Shown here in pieces: positions 48,199 through 58,522 of a DNA stretch of 64,000 nucleotides (position 1 is its first letter; every line of letters starts with the position of its first letter). Under the pieces are notes generated by a model. The model had not been told where the DNA came from. It worked only from the letters and a program-made list of their open reading frames with translations, and did no database searches. This DNA comes from Lytechinus pictus (lineage: Eukaryota; Echinodermata; Echinoidea; Temnopleuroida; Toxopneustidae), in contig NC_087253.1 of assembly GCF_037042905.1 (NCBI RefSeq), forward strand, positions 9,412,501 through 9,476,500, in the 5' to 3' direction. The position numbers and the translations under genes are program-made.

Positions 48199-48799
48199 GA
48201 AACAGGGAGTAAGGGGGGAAAAAATCGCGAAAGTTTTCTCCATTTTATTAAAGCCAAAACAAAAAAATATATAATTATGATTAATCATACACGATGAACA
48301 GGATTATAATTTAATAAATAAAACTGGAGTTTCGCCCTATTTTCAAGTGGTAGCTACAGACGACATTTCGTAGGCAAATAAACCATGTTCTACAGAAATC
48401 ATAGTTTGGGGATTTATTTATTTCTCATGGGATGTGCATCACGTTTAACCATGAAATTGTATTGATTGATCGAAATTCACGAAGACCAATATATATATAT
48501 ATATATGAAACAGGGAGTAAGGGGATAAAAAATCGCGAAAGTTTTCTCCATTTTATTAAAGCCAAAACTAAAAATATACAATTTATGATTAATCATACAT
48601 GATGAACAGGATTATAAGTTAATAAATAATGCTGGAGTTTCGCCCTGTTTTCAAGTGGTAGCTACATACGACATTTCGTAGGCAAATAAACCACGTTCTA
48701 CAGAAATCATAGTTTGGGGATTTATTTATTTCTCATGGGATGTGCATCACGTTTAACCATGGAATTGTATTGATTGATCGAAATTCACGAAGACCAAAA
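48199..48799 (+). repeat. Tandem duplication of a unit of about 305 bases
   Basis: GAAACAGGGAGTAAGGGG starts unit 1 (48199) and unit 2 (48507). Both run through GCGAAAGTTTTCTCCATTTT, GGAGTTTCGCCCT and GATCGAAATTCACGAAGACC, with (AT)n at the junction. A third, partial version lies in the second duplicated block near 55640. Confidence 0.8.
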
Positions 48800-49119
48800 T
48801 ACGAGAGTTGGGGTGGGGGTATGCGAGGATGGGGCAAAGTGGGGCTGGGGGGGGGGGGGGTTGGGGTGAGATAAGTAACCCGGGGGGCCTCTGTTAGGAG
48901 ACACAAACAAAGTAGACGGGGGAGACAAATAAACAAATCGCGAAAGTTTAATGTTCTCTTTATTGATTAATAAAAAATATATATATGTCAATGATAAATT
49001 CTAAATTATTTGGAAATGGAGGTGATGTTTGCCCTGAGTGCTATTTTTCCTCTTTTTTTGCAGATACACCACTCGTCTAAATCATCAACAATCGTTTTGG
49101 GCGGCCGATAGGTCATAAA

Positions 49120-49263
49120 GCCTTAGCACTACATGACATAGTAACTCTGCAATGATTGTAACTATTATGGGAACCCTTAATGTGATTGGCTGCTAAACCT
49201 TGTTACCATGGAGTTATATTTACAAATTTACCACTGACAGTTGTAACTTCTGAAACGGACCCC
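49120..49263. mobile_element. GTTACCAT-core MITE (copy A)
   Basis: TAACTCTGCAATGATTGTAAC to GACAGTTGTAACTTCTGAAAC (both about 20 bases), with a TGATTGGCTGCTAAACC core. Duplicated at about 55875-56003. A relative of 26787. Confidence 0.55.
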
Positions 49264-49773
49264 TGGGCTACTTTGTATAAACATGGATTACTGTAGCTCT
49301 AAGAACTTTGCCAGATTAGATCAATAAGTATATATTTCACGAGATCGTCGATCCTAACCCTTTTCACATTCCTAAGCTAGTTGTGTATGTAGGGAATTAA
49401 TACATGTATATAATGCATGGCCATTCCACCCTATCTGTCTCCATTTCTCACCCCCCCCCCCTCCAGCCGCTCTCTCTCTCTCTCTCTCTCCCTCTAGCCC
49501 TCTCCTCTCTCTTTCCCTTTACCTCCCTCCATAAGACCAAGCCATCCCTTCTCCCACTATCTCTTTCTCTTATGTCATTCATAGATGGCAAATTATCCTA
49601 CGAAAATCGCTACCCGAGTGAGTCAAAAGAGTTATCAATTACACTTGTTTGAGCTGGATTTTTTTTGTAGAACATAAAGTAGCAACCATAAAACGTCTTT
49701 ATCACTGGAAGATGACATATGAAGAGCCAGATGTATTAAAATGGCTAGGTTTAATTAATTTAGCAGTACATAT

Positions 49774-50014
49774 CACTGCAAAAACACCGGTGCTGATTTA
49801 ACACCAGCCCGGTATCTATATCGGTCCACATCAGAGAAGGGTTGAAACAACACCAGTTAATAATCAAACCGATATTGGTTTAACACTAATTGGTGTTGCT
49901 TTAATGCCAAATTGGTGTTAGCCTAACACAAATCCGGTGTTGTTTCAACACCTCTCTGGTGTGGACCGATATAGATACCAGGCTGGTGTTAAATTAACAC
50001 CTGCGTTTGCAGTG
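49774..50014. mobile_element. CACTGCAAAAAC MITE (copy A)
   Basis: Ends CACTGCAAAAACACC and TTTGCAGTG with several AACACC/GGTGTT arms. TAT is found on both sides, so a TA-type target is likely. Counterpart at 56512-56750. Confidence 0.7.
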
Positions 50015-50018
50015 TATA

Positions 50019-50176
50019 CACTGTAAAAATTTAAGTGCTAATTTAGCACTGCACTACGAGTGCTGATTTTCTAGTTCAAATTTAAACTAGTTCAAATTTA
50101 AACTAGAAAATCAGCACTCGTAGTGCAGTCACTATGAAAGCACTGTAAGTCAATTAGCACTTCATTTTTTACAGTG
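50019..50176. mobile_element. CACTGTAAAAATTTAAGTGC MITE (copy A)
   Basis: TA-flanked hairpin element abutting the previous one. Arms include AGTGCTAATTTAGCACT and GATTTTCTAGTTCAAATTT with complements. Copy A has an extra AGTTCAAATTTAAACT unit in the centre. Counterpart at 56755-56928. Confidence 0.75.
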
Positions 50177-50432
50177 TAACTACGTACTATGCTCGAAACC
50201 GTGTCAAAGAAGTCGACCCCCAACCTCAAATTATGAAAACACAGGGGTTATTTCCACCTGGTCTACTTTTGAGACTAATACTGATTGAATAAAATGTACA
50301 GTTCATCTCGGTCCCCTCTTACAAAGAGGAAATTTCCACCACGTCCTTTGTCAAAAAAGAAGAAAAAAAACACCACACACTCAATTGTCGATATATGTGT
50401 ATGAACATATATACATATAATTATAATATAAT

Positions 50433-50433
50433 A

Positions 50434-50474
<41 letters not shown>

Positions 50475-50541
50475 ATATATGTGTGTGTGTGGATGTGTGT
50501 ATACATATACATACATATACACACACACACACCTCAGTGTC
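50433..50541. repeat. (AT)n, (GT)n and (CA)n cluster (copy A)
   Basis: AT run followed by TGTGTG and ACACAC runs. The counterpart in copy B (57228-57312 and 57986-58026) is split by an insertion. Confidence 0.85.
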
Positions 50542-50696
50542 CATTTCAGATGTTGGCGTTGCTGGCTTTCCATAGTTGAGGTTAATGGGATCATTCGCAG
50601 CTCTCTGTGAGACAGGAATCTGGACTAACTCTCAATCAACACAATGTCCAGTAGATCTAGTTTCCTCTTCGCATTTTTTTTCTTTTATTTTTTCAA

Positions 50697-51239
50697 GTGA
50701 AAATTGTAAGGTCAATGAGGGGCCTAAGCTTTCGATCCTAGAAACAAGGAGACAAAAGGGGCATCAGTGAGTAGAGAAGACCAATCATGTTAGTGAAGGG
50801 GATGAAAGAAAAGGAGTAGGCAGACACAAAGGGAAGTTAGTGTAAGTAAGGCCAAGAGGGATTAAGATAATGAGGCAGGCAACATCAAACAGGATCTGGA
50901 ACAAAACAGTGATAGAGGGATGAATAACTAGAGAATTAGTGAGAGGTGGGTCAAACAGGTTACAAAGAAAGGCATAATAAACTGGTGCATAAGAGTGGGG
51001 GAAAAAAGGAAAAGAATGGGGAACAACTGATAATGTGCGAAAGACGTATAAGTATATATGATAAAGCATTAAACAAACTAAGAGAAGAAGGTAAGTGTAA
51101 ATATGTATCTATAAGTGATATGTTTATAAATATATCCAAAAAAGAAAAGTATATGAAAAAATATAAATACACATATGGTGTAACTGATATTGTAATCCGC
51201 TAGGTGTGACGGGAAAAAAACATAGGACTATACAGTAGG

Positions 51240-51286
<47 letters not shown>

Positions 51287-51776
51287 TATATGTGAGGAAG
51301 AGGAAGCAAATTGCCTAAAAAGGTAAAAGCAAATATAGATGAGAGGGGGTGTATTATATGAAGAAACCATAGTATACATGTAAATAAGCAAATGTGGTAA
51401 ATCTAAAAGAGGTGAGTGGAGAAAAAAAATATATATATAATAATTATTATATCGCCTGAATAAGGAAGGAAAAATTGGAGCCGAGCTTGTATGAGATATG
51501 GGAGGAAAGTAGAGGAAGAAACTATAATGTAACTATTCAAAAGAGCTGAGGGGAAAAATGATATGTATATATAAATTGAAAGTGGATAGGAAAGAATAAT
51601 CAGTCGTTTCCCTCTTGGATGTTCAAGCCATGAGGTTGGGTGGTGCGAAGTCGTCTCATCCAGAGCTTCTCTCTGCTAGTACGGACTGTGTCAGGACGGG
51701 TACCTAAAGATTCGATGCCCTGTAGCATCATGTCAGTGATGGAGTGGTTGGGGAGGTTAAAATGGCGTGAAAATTG
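50697..51776 (-). mobile_element. Penelope-like element, 5'-truncated insertion
   Basis: The insert 50707-51766 is absent from copy B at the equivalent site. It is bounded by the direct repeat GTGAAAATTG (50697-50706 and 51767-51776). On the minus strand it begins inside the C-terminal GIY-YIG region, ends its coding part at 51600, and continues into an untranslated tail shared with 19135-19545. A run of about 42 A on the plus strand lies at 51240-51282. Relative to the 19.1-kb fragment, its tail lacks about 100 bases between two CTAG sites near 50735. Confidence 0.8.
51600..51766 (-). pseudogene. C-terminal fragment of a Penelope-type RT/GIY-YIG protein
   Basis: The minus-strand frame reads HFNLPNHSITDMMLQGIESL, then REKLWMRRLRTTQPHGLN and a TGA at 51600. 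The H-F-N-x-P-x-H-S...R-E-x-x-W-x-x-x-L-x-T...P-x-G-L-N pattern is the familiar end of the GIY-YIG endonuclease in Penelope-like elements. All of the reverse transcriptase is missing, so the fragment is dead. Confidence 0.8.
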
Positions 51777-52103
51777 TGTTAAGAAAAAAGTTCCTCAAAC
51801 TAAATGAACTTAAGTTGTTTCGAAATGGGGAGGCATATAATATAGCTTAACTTAGACCAAAAGGAGTATACTAGTCGGCAATTTACAAAAAAAAATACAA
51901 TCTTAACAATACTGTAAGAAATAGGACTTACAGAAGTGAATATTTACGACTAAGTATTGCTGAGCTATAATAGCTAGTTCGTTGTCAAAACGTCATACAC
52001 AGTCATATTCCAAGCAGCAACTGAGTTGAAATTATGAGTTGTAGTTATTATCTCCGCCTTTTGCATTTTATGCAGGATAGATTATGTTGGCCTAAGATCG
52101 GTC

Positions 52104-53558
52104 TTATGTTTGTGCTAATTTGAGCGTTGCGTATCTCTGGTATCCAAGATCCTCCATGACATCTCCACAATCATGTTCAACCTGTTTTATCTCAAGCTCT
52201 CTGAGATCCTTCATCCATTTCTGAGCGATCTTGCGCGAATTCTTATGCACTGAAAACGTTCCAGGATCGCTGCGTTTTGCTTGTGTATTATTGCGGACCC
52301 ATTCCCTGACGCTCTGTGGCAGGGGTAACCCTACAAATCGGTAAAGGTCCTCCGTTGTGTTGAGAGGCGCTGCCGCGAAGTCTTCGTATCTGAGAAGGTA
52401 GTATCTGCCCCGAAGCCAGTCTGGCATTGTTTTTGCTTCTTCTCGAGTCTCCCGCATCCATTTGCACATGGTATGAATGGAGACTCCAGTGCGTTCAGTA
52501 GAGTTTGTAAGCCCGAGGGGTGCAAGCCGGCCCTTCTTCTGGAACTCCGCCTCATGCGCTCGCACCAGGTTGCTCCACTCCTCAAAGTAATAGTGGATAC
52601 GCGAAGCAGCTGACCCCCTTGGATCTCGAACTAAGTGAATGACCTTGACATTGACCTTGTCCTCGACTACCAAGGGTTTTATATTCCCGAGATCAGCCCG
52701 GATGACCTTCGTAGCCATGATCCCATTGTATGTAGTACACAGGTTATTTACCATGTCAGAACTTCGAAATTTACATTGATTTATTTTTCCTGTTGCCTGA
52801 CATATCGCACGGTTCTTGATAAGACCGCCCCAAGGATTTGTCAAACGGACAAACTCCTGGGACACATTGCACGCCGCGATATCTCTAAGAGTTCTCGTCG
52901 AGTATTCATGAAGTTCCCGCGGGAATGGAGAAAACGGAAGCTGCCTCTTATTCCTAATTTTATCAACCAACCACAACGGCTCAAAGAGGAAAAAGATATT
53001 TGGATTTTGATTGAAAAGCTCTCCGGTGATTGAAGAGCCAAAACGCCACTGCGCCAGGATGACAACAAATGTCGATGACACCCTCGACGATGAGGATGTG
53101 GACGTTGTCGATCGGGACTCGACCACTCCCTGATCATCTGTGCGGACTCTAATTTTGCCCTCGTCTGAGACTCCTAGAAGTCCGGATTTCCGACTTGTGA
53201 TATTTTCCACTGATTCACGTTCTTCCAAAATATTTCGGAAATTTTCGTTGGAAATATTTCGGGAATTTCCTTCTGGCAGTTTTGAGTTATCTTCCTTAGA
53301 CAAATTTCGGGTAATATTATTTGGCGTACTGCTTGGTTTTTTGCGGTGAAAATGTTGAAAAATTATCTGGGAAATTTGCCGAGAGTTGACCTCGATGTCG
53401 TGCGACGCCCTCCTCGGATTGTCCTTGCCATTGCTGTAAAGAGTAAACTTGCCATAGGTCATTGTCATCAGGGAGATAGAAATAAAAGCAATGGATAATG
53501 CTACGCCGATACTCCACTTTGACAGAAATACACGTCTACAATGTAAAAGAACCCTCAT
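52104..53558 (-). CDS. Carbohydrate sulfotransferase, copy A (intronless)
   Basis: A 484-residue protein if started at the ATG at 53558; the frame extends 24 bases further only to a GTG, which I reject as a start in a eukaryote. It has a short basic cytoplasmic end (HCRRVFLSKW), a membrane anchor at about residues 16-34, a Ser/Asn-rich stem with N-glycosylation sites to about 160, then the catalytic domain. The 5'-phosphosulfate loop is AQWRFGSSITGELF (169-182) and the 3'-phosphate region VIHLVRDPRGSAASR (306-320). Both match the Gal/GalNAc/GlcNAc 6-O-sulfotransferase (CHST1-7) family, which moves sulfate from PAPS onto glycans in the Golgi. Length and single-exon form suit that family. The exact sugar acceptor cannot be told. 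Both motifs are intact, so it is probably functional. Confidence 0.88.
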   Translation of the reverse strand: MRVLLHCRRVFLSKWSIGVALSIAFISISLMTMTYGKFTLYSNGKDNPRRASHDIEVNSRQISQIIFQHFHRKKPSSTPNNITRNLSKEDNSKLPEGNSRNISNENFRNILEERESVENITSRKSGLLGVSDEGKIRVRTDDQGVVESRSTTSTSSSSRVSSTFVVILAQWRFGSSITGELFNQNPNIFFLFEPLWLVDKIRNKRQLPFSPFPRELHEYSTRTLRDIAACNVSQEFVRLTNPWGGLIKNRAICQATGKINQCKFRSSDMVNNLCTTYNGIMATKVIRADLGNIKPLVVEDKVNVKVIHLVRDPRGSAASRIHYYFEEWSNLVRAHEAEFQKKGRLAPLGLTNSTERTGVSIHTMCKWMRETREEAKTMPDWLRGRYYLLRYEDFAAAPLNTTEDLYRFVGLPLPQSVREWVRNNTQAKRSDPGTFSVHKNSRKIAQKWMKDLRELEIKQVEHDCGDVMEDLGYQRYATLKLAQT

Positions 53559-53774
53559 ATCTTCGGTCACTTTTATTCCCACACCTCCATATAAATGATG
53601 TATGGAACGCTGCTCGGGAGGCCTGGATAATAAAAAAAACGAAATACAGAAAGAAATAATGAAATTGCGAGAACAAAAAGTAGTAAATCAGGAAATATAT
53701 CATCATGTTTCGCGAAAACCTACACATGTCATCCGTGAAACTGAATTGATCGAATCGTCCATTTATCAGAAAAT

Positions 53775-54226
53775 ATAGCATACAGATAAAATGAAATAAC
53801 ATTCTAAAGTGGGTACAATGAATAGCATGTTACTGAGTAGCGATAGGGTTTCTGAAATATATAACCAAACCTCCCCCGATGTGGATTTTTTTTAGAACAC
53901 AAAGACGAAACTTAATTTAATTGACAAACACACTCACACCGGTAGTAGGTACATTCCTAAAATATATCACTTTTTACAATTACTACGATTGATATTCCCT
54001 GCCTTCTTTTCGCTCTAATTGAGTAGTTCCGCAATTGCCGACCAGGAGACGATGAAAATCATCACTAATGTGAGGCATATGCCGTTATTTAGCAGAGTAG
54101 CCGAATTATATCGTAATCTATTTCCATCCACCCTTAGTCCAATTGAGTGTCAAAGGCTAATGCGTGATAAAACTCGTTTTGTGTTTGACTATTAATTATG
54201 CAAATAATGCGCAGGTGCTAGTTTGG
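53775..54226. other. Spacer between duplication copy A and a MITE
   Basis: Lies upstream of the copy A sulfotransferase beyond the duplicated block. No feature recognised. Confidence 0.4.
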
Positions 54227-54818
54227 TTAAAGGAGAATGAAACTCTTGGAGCAAGTTAGCTTTTGTGAAAGCAGAAAAATCAAAGAATAAGATCAACAAA
54301 AGTTTGAGTAAAATAGGACTAGCAATAGAAGAGTTATGAGCATTTGAATGTTGAGATCACTAATGCTGTGGAGATCCTCCCATTGGCAATGCGACTAAGA
54401 TCTATGATGTCACAGATGAACAACTCTCCCCTTTTGGACACTGAAAATATACCCCAAAACATCTCTTTTTGCTCATTCTAATCATATGACAAACAATTCA
54501 TCAATGATATAATGTTGTGAAACCTCTGTACTTGTCCTCTCATAAAGAGAACACCTCACCTTGTGATAGACTCTATAAAAGTGAGAATATAAGTGAAATA
54601 AGTACTAGAGTAATGAGGGAGTTGTACGTGTGTGACATCACAGATCTTGGTCGCATTGCCAATGGGAGGATCTACATGGCATTAGTGATCTCAATATTCA
54701 AATGCTCATAACTTTCTTATTATTCATTCCATCTTCCTCAAACTGTCAACAATATGTTTCTTTGATTTTTCTCTTTGATATGGATTCAGCTGGTTTCAAG
54801 GGTTTCATTCTCCTTTAA
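54227..54818. mobile_element. TTAA-flanked piggyBac-like MITE
   Basis: AGGAGAATGAAAC ends are inverted (54231 and ending 54814) and both are flanked by TTAA (54227-54230 and 54815-54818), the target of piggyBac elements. Long inner arms (for example GAGATCACTAATGC near 54354 against GCATTAGTGATCTC near 54679; CCTCCCATTGGCAATGCGAC against its complement) extend the fold. About 584 bases, non-coding. Confidence 0.75.
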
Positions 54819-55490
54819 CCTCGCTGAGATATTGGTGCTAAGCATTTAAAGCTAAGCAAAATAATGCATAGACGACTAAAGTAATCATTGTGTAAATATT
54901 AAAAATGCATCTTGCTTAATGTTTTATCCAAAAATACCCTTCATCGAAAATGTGTATTTCATCGAAAAATAATCAAATGCAAACGCATGATCATGATATC
55001 ATTTGGCCATTATGGCTTTATAAATTCATGTCTTGCAATTAGTGTCAATATTCGATTTGCCTTTTTATCAAACGGATATCACAATTAATCTGTAGTGAAG
55101 TATAGTTCAAATCCCCCCAGATTTCCTCAGATCGCATGGCTAAGATGCCTCATCTGTTTAATGTATGACATCTGATGCGAATTATGCACCAGCAAATTAT
55201 CATCATTAATAGTGTCATTTTGATAATCAATATTATTAATAATATTATTATTGTATTGTTATTGTTGTTATCATTATTCTATATTTATTAGAATGATTAA
55301 TATCATCAATATTATCACCAGTATTACTGTGATTGTTTTTATCATAATTATTATTATTACCATTGTTATTATTACTACTACTACAAAAAACACTACTATT
55401 ACTACTACTACAACAACTAATACTACTACTACTACAATACTACTACTATTGCCTTTTTTTTTTTTTTTTTTTTAATGAGATGATGATAAT
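54819..55490. other. Spacer with (ATT)n and (TAC)n before duplication copy B
   Basis: No gene. ATT triplets and then ACT/TAC triplets at about 55200-55445, ending in a T run at 55453-55473 just before the duplicated block begins. Confidence 0.7.
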
Positions 55491-55874
55491 GAAATGGTAT
55501 TGATTGATCAAAATTCACGAAGACCAAAATACGAGAGTTGGGGTGGGGGTATGCGAGGATGGGGCAAAGTGGGGGGGGGGGGGGGGGGGGGTTGGGTGAG
55601 ATAAGAAACCCGGGGCCTCTGTGAGGAGACGCAAACAAAGTAGACGGGGACAAATGAAACAGGGGGTAAGGGGACAAATCGTGAAGGTATGATGTTCTCC
55701 TTTTCTAAAACAAAAACCAAAATAAACATAAATAATCAAATTTAACTCCGTTGAAAATGGAGATGATGTTTGCCCTGAGTGCTATTTTCCCTCTTTTTGC
55801 AGATGCACCACTCGTCTAAATCAGTAACAATCGTTTGGGCGGCCGATATGTCATGAAGAATGAGCAGTACATGA

Positions 55875-56003
55875 CATGGTAACTTTCCAATGATTGTAAC
55901 TGCTACAGGGACCCTTAATGTGATTGGCTGCTGAACCCTGTTACCATAGAAGTTACAATTACAAATTTACCACTGACAGTTGTAACTTCTGAAACGGACC
56001 CCT
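55875..56003. mobile_element. GTTACCAT-core MITE (copy B)
   Basis: Counterpart of 49120-49263 within the duplication. Confidence 0.55.
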
Positions 56004-56511
56004 TGGCTACTTTGTATAAACTTGGATTACTGTAGCTCTAAGAACTTTGCCGGATTAGATCAAGAAGTATTTATTTCACGAGATCGTCGATCCTAACCCT
56101 TTTCCCATTCCTAAGCTAGTTGTGTATGTAGAGAATTGATACATGTATATAATGCATTGCCATTCCACCCTATCTGTCTCCCTTTCTCACCCCCCCCCCC
56201 CCCCCCGCCGCTCTCTCTCTCTCCCTCCCCCTCTAGCCCTCTCTTTCCCTTTATCTCCGTCAATAATGACCAAGCCATCCCTTCTCCCACTCTCTCTTTC
56301 TCTTATCTCATTCATAGATGGCCAATTATACTACAAAAATCACTACCCGAGTCAAAAGAGTTGTCAATTACACTTGTTTGAGCTGGATTTTTTTTTTTTT
56401 TTTTGTAGAACACAAAGTAGCAACAATAACACGTCTTTATCACTGGAAGATGACATATGAAGAGCCAGATGCATTACAATTGCTAGGTTTAATTAATTTA
56501 GCAGTACATAT

Positions 56512-56750
56512 CACTGCAAAAACACCGGTGTTGATTTAACACCAGCCCGGTATCTATATCGGTCCACACCAGAGAAGCGTTGAAACAACACCAGTAAATC
56601 AAACCGATATTGGTTTAACACTAATTGGTGTTGCTTAAATGCCAAATTGGTGTTAGCCTAACACAAATCCGGTGTTGTTTCAACACCTCTCTGGTGTGGA
56701 CCGATATAGATACCAGGCTGGTGTTAAATTAACACCTGTGTTTTTGCAGT
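56512..56750. mobile_element. CACTGCAAAAAC MITE (copy B)
   Basis: Counterpart of 49774-50014, with CACTGCAAAAACACCGGTG at the left end and TTTTTGCAGTG at the right. Confidence 0.7.
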
Positions 56751-56754
56751 GTAT

Positions 56755-56928
56755 ACACTGTACAAATTTAAGTGCTAATTTAGCACTTACAGTGCTTGTA
56801 TAGTGACTGCACTACGAGTGCTGATTTTCTAGTTCAAATTTAAACTAGAAAATCAGCACTCGTTGTGCAGTCACTATGAAAGCACTGTAAGTGTTGAATT
56901 AGCACTTCATTTTTGTGTAACTACGTAC
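56755..56928. mobile_element. CACTGTACAAATTTAAGTGC MITE (copy B)
   Basis: Counterpart of 50019-50176. It keeps an arm segment (TTACAGTGCTTGTATAGTGA) missing from copy A, so copy A has lost part of one arm. Confidence 0.7.
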
Positions 56929-57235
56929 TATGCTCGAAACCGTGTCAAAGAAGTCGACCCCCCGAAATCATGAAAACGCAGGGGTTATTTCCACCTGGTC
57001 TACTTTCGAGACTAATACTGATTGGATAAAAATGTAAGGTTCATCTCGGTCTCCTCTTACAAAGAGTTGTGATTGATCTGATCAACATTATCTTAATGGA
57101 AATCCATACTTGTCATGATACTCCATGCAGGAAATTTGCACCACGTCCTTCGTCAAAAAAGAAGAAAAAATACACCACACACTTAATTGTCGATACATGT
57201 ATATGAATATATACACATATAATTATAAGATAAAA

Positions 57236-57286
<51 letters not shown>

Positions 57287-57305
57287 ATGTGGATGTGTGT
57301 ATACA

Positions 57306-57992
57306 TATACATTTTTTTTTTTTTTCAATATGTTTTTATTAAGGATTTCATTCAAATGAATTACATAAACTGCAGATGAATACAAAACAAAATACAAATC
57401 TTCATTTCATATCAACAAGGATATGCAAAAAAGTACATATATATTTACCAAGAACTGAAGCAAATAAGGACGGAATGAAACTCCTTAAAATTATACTTTT
57501 ATATCTGAAAAAAAAAAATAACTCAACTGAGTCCCCAACCCTCTATGTATTTCAATACTAATTAATGTTAAATGGCTATATAAATGATTTGCAGGAAAAC
57601 AGAAATCAACCTAAATGTATTATCATTGCATCCCATTTTAAATCAAGCTTCAACATAACTTTACATAATTATACACACATACACACCCACCTTAACACCC
57701 ATACACACATGCACATACCACGCATACGTAAAGAAACATAATATATACAAATCTGCATAATGAACGTTTAACATTTTGGCGCAATAGGATACAGAAAGAA
57801 AAAAAAAAAACCTGCAAATCATATTGATACAAGAGAAGGGGAAATTGAAAAAAACTAGTAAAAAGAAAAAAAAACATCAACATACACACCAGGATTCACA
57901 CTCGCACCACACTAGACAAATCCCACCTGTTCACATTCAAATCCCTTTTCACCTTCAGTTCATCCCATTTCTGCAAATGTAAACTTATACAT
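57306..57992 (-). mobile_element. PolyA-tailed retro-insertion in copy B
   Basis: The insert 57313-57985 is absent from copy A. On the minus strand it ends in AATAAA (57335-57340), a gap of about 9 bases, and a 13-base A tail. It is bounded by TATACAT direct repeats (57306-57312 and 57986-57992). No convincing protein frame is present, so it could be a 5'-truncated LINE end or a retrocopy of an mRNA 3' untranslated region. Confidence 0.75.
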
Positions 57993-58522
57993 ACATATAC
58001 ACACACACACACCCTCACACACACCTCAGTGTGAATTTCAGATGTTGGCGTTGCTGGCTTTCCATAGTTGAGGTTAATGGGATCATTCGCAGCTCTCTGT
58101 GAGACAGGAATTTGGACTAACTCTCAATCAACACAATGTTCAGTAGATCTAGTTTCCTCTTTGCATCTTTTTTCTTTTATTTTTTCAAGTGAAAATTGCG
58201 TTAAGAAAAAAGTTCCTCAAACTAAATGAACTTAAGTTGTTTTGAAATGGGGAGGCATATAATATGGCTTAACTTAGACCAACAGGAGTACATTTTTCGG
58301 CAATTTACCAAAAATACAATCTTAACAATACTGTAAAAAAAAGGACTTACAGAAGTGAATATTTACGACTAAGTATTGCTGAGCTATAATAGCTAGCTCG
58401 TTGTCAAAATGTCATACACAGTCATATTCCAAGCAGCAACTGAGTTCAAATTATGAGTTGTAGTTACTATTTCCGCCTTTCGCATTTTATGCAGGATAGA
58501 TTATGTTGAACTAAGATCGGTC

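Larger units (their letters stand above)
48761..53774. other. Segmental duplication, copy A
   Basis: Matches 55491-60193 in the same orientation from GTATTGATTGATC through to TTTATCAGAAAAT. It contains a G-run repeat, a GTTACCAT MITE, two CACTG MITEs, (AT)n, and one sulfotransferase gene. It differs from copy B by a 1060-base Penelope-like insertion. Apart from the two private insertions, both copies are close to 4.0 kb. Confidence 0.9.

Noticed and set aside
52635-53349. Plus-strand open frames across the sulfotransferase genes
   Set aside because: Shadow frames on the opposite strand of a well-supported gene; the same pattern recurs in copy B.
53559-53582. GTG start extending the sulfotransferase by eight codons
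   Set aside because: Eukaryotic initiation at the downstream ATG is far more likely, and the same holds for the paralogue at 59978-60001.
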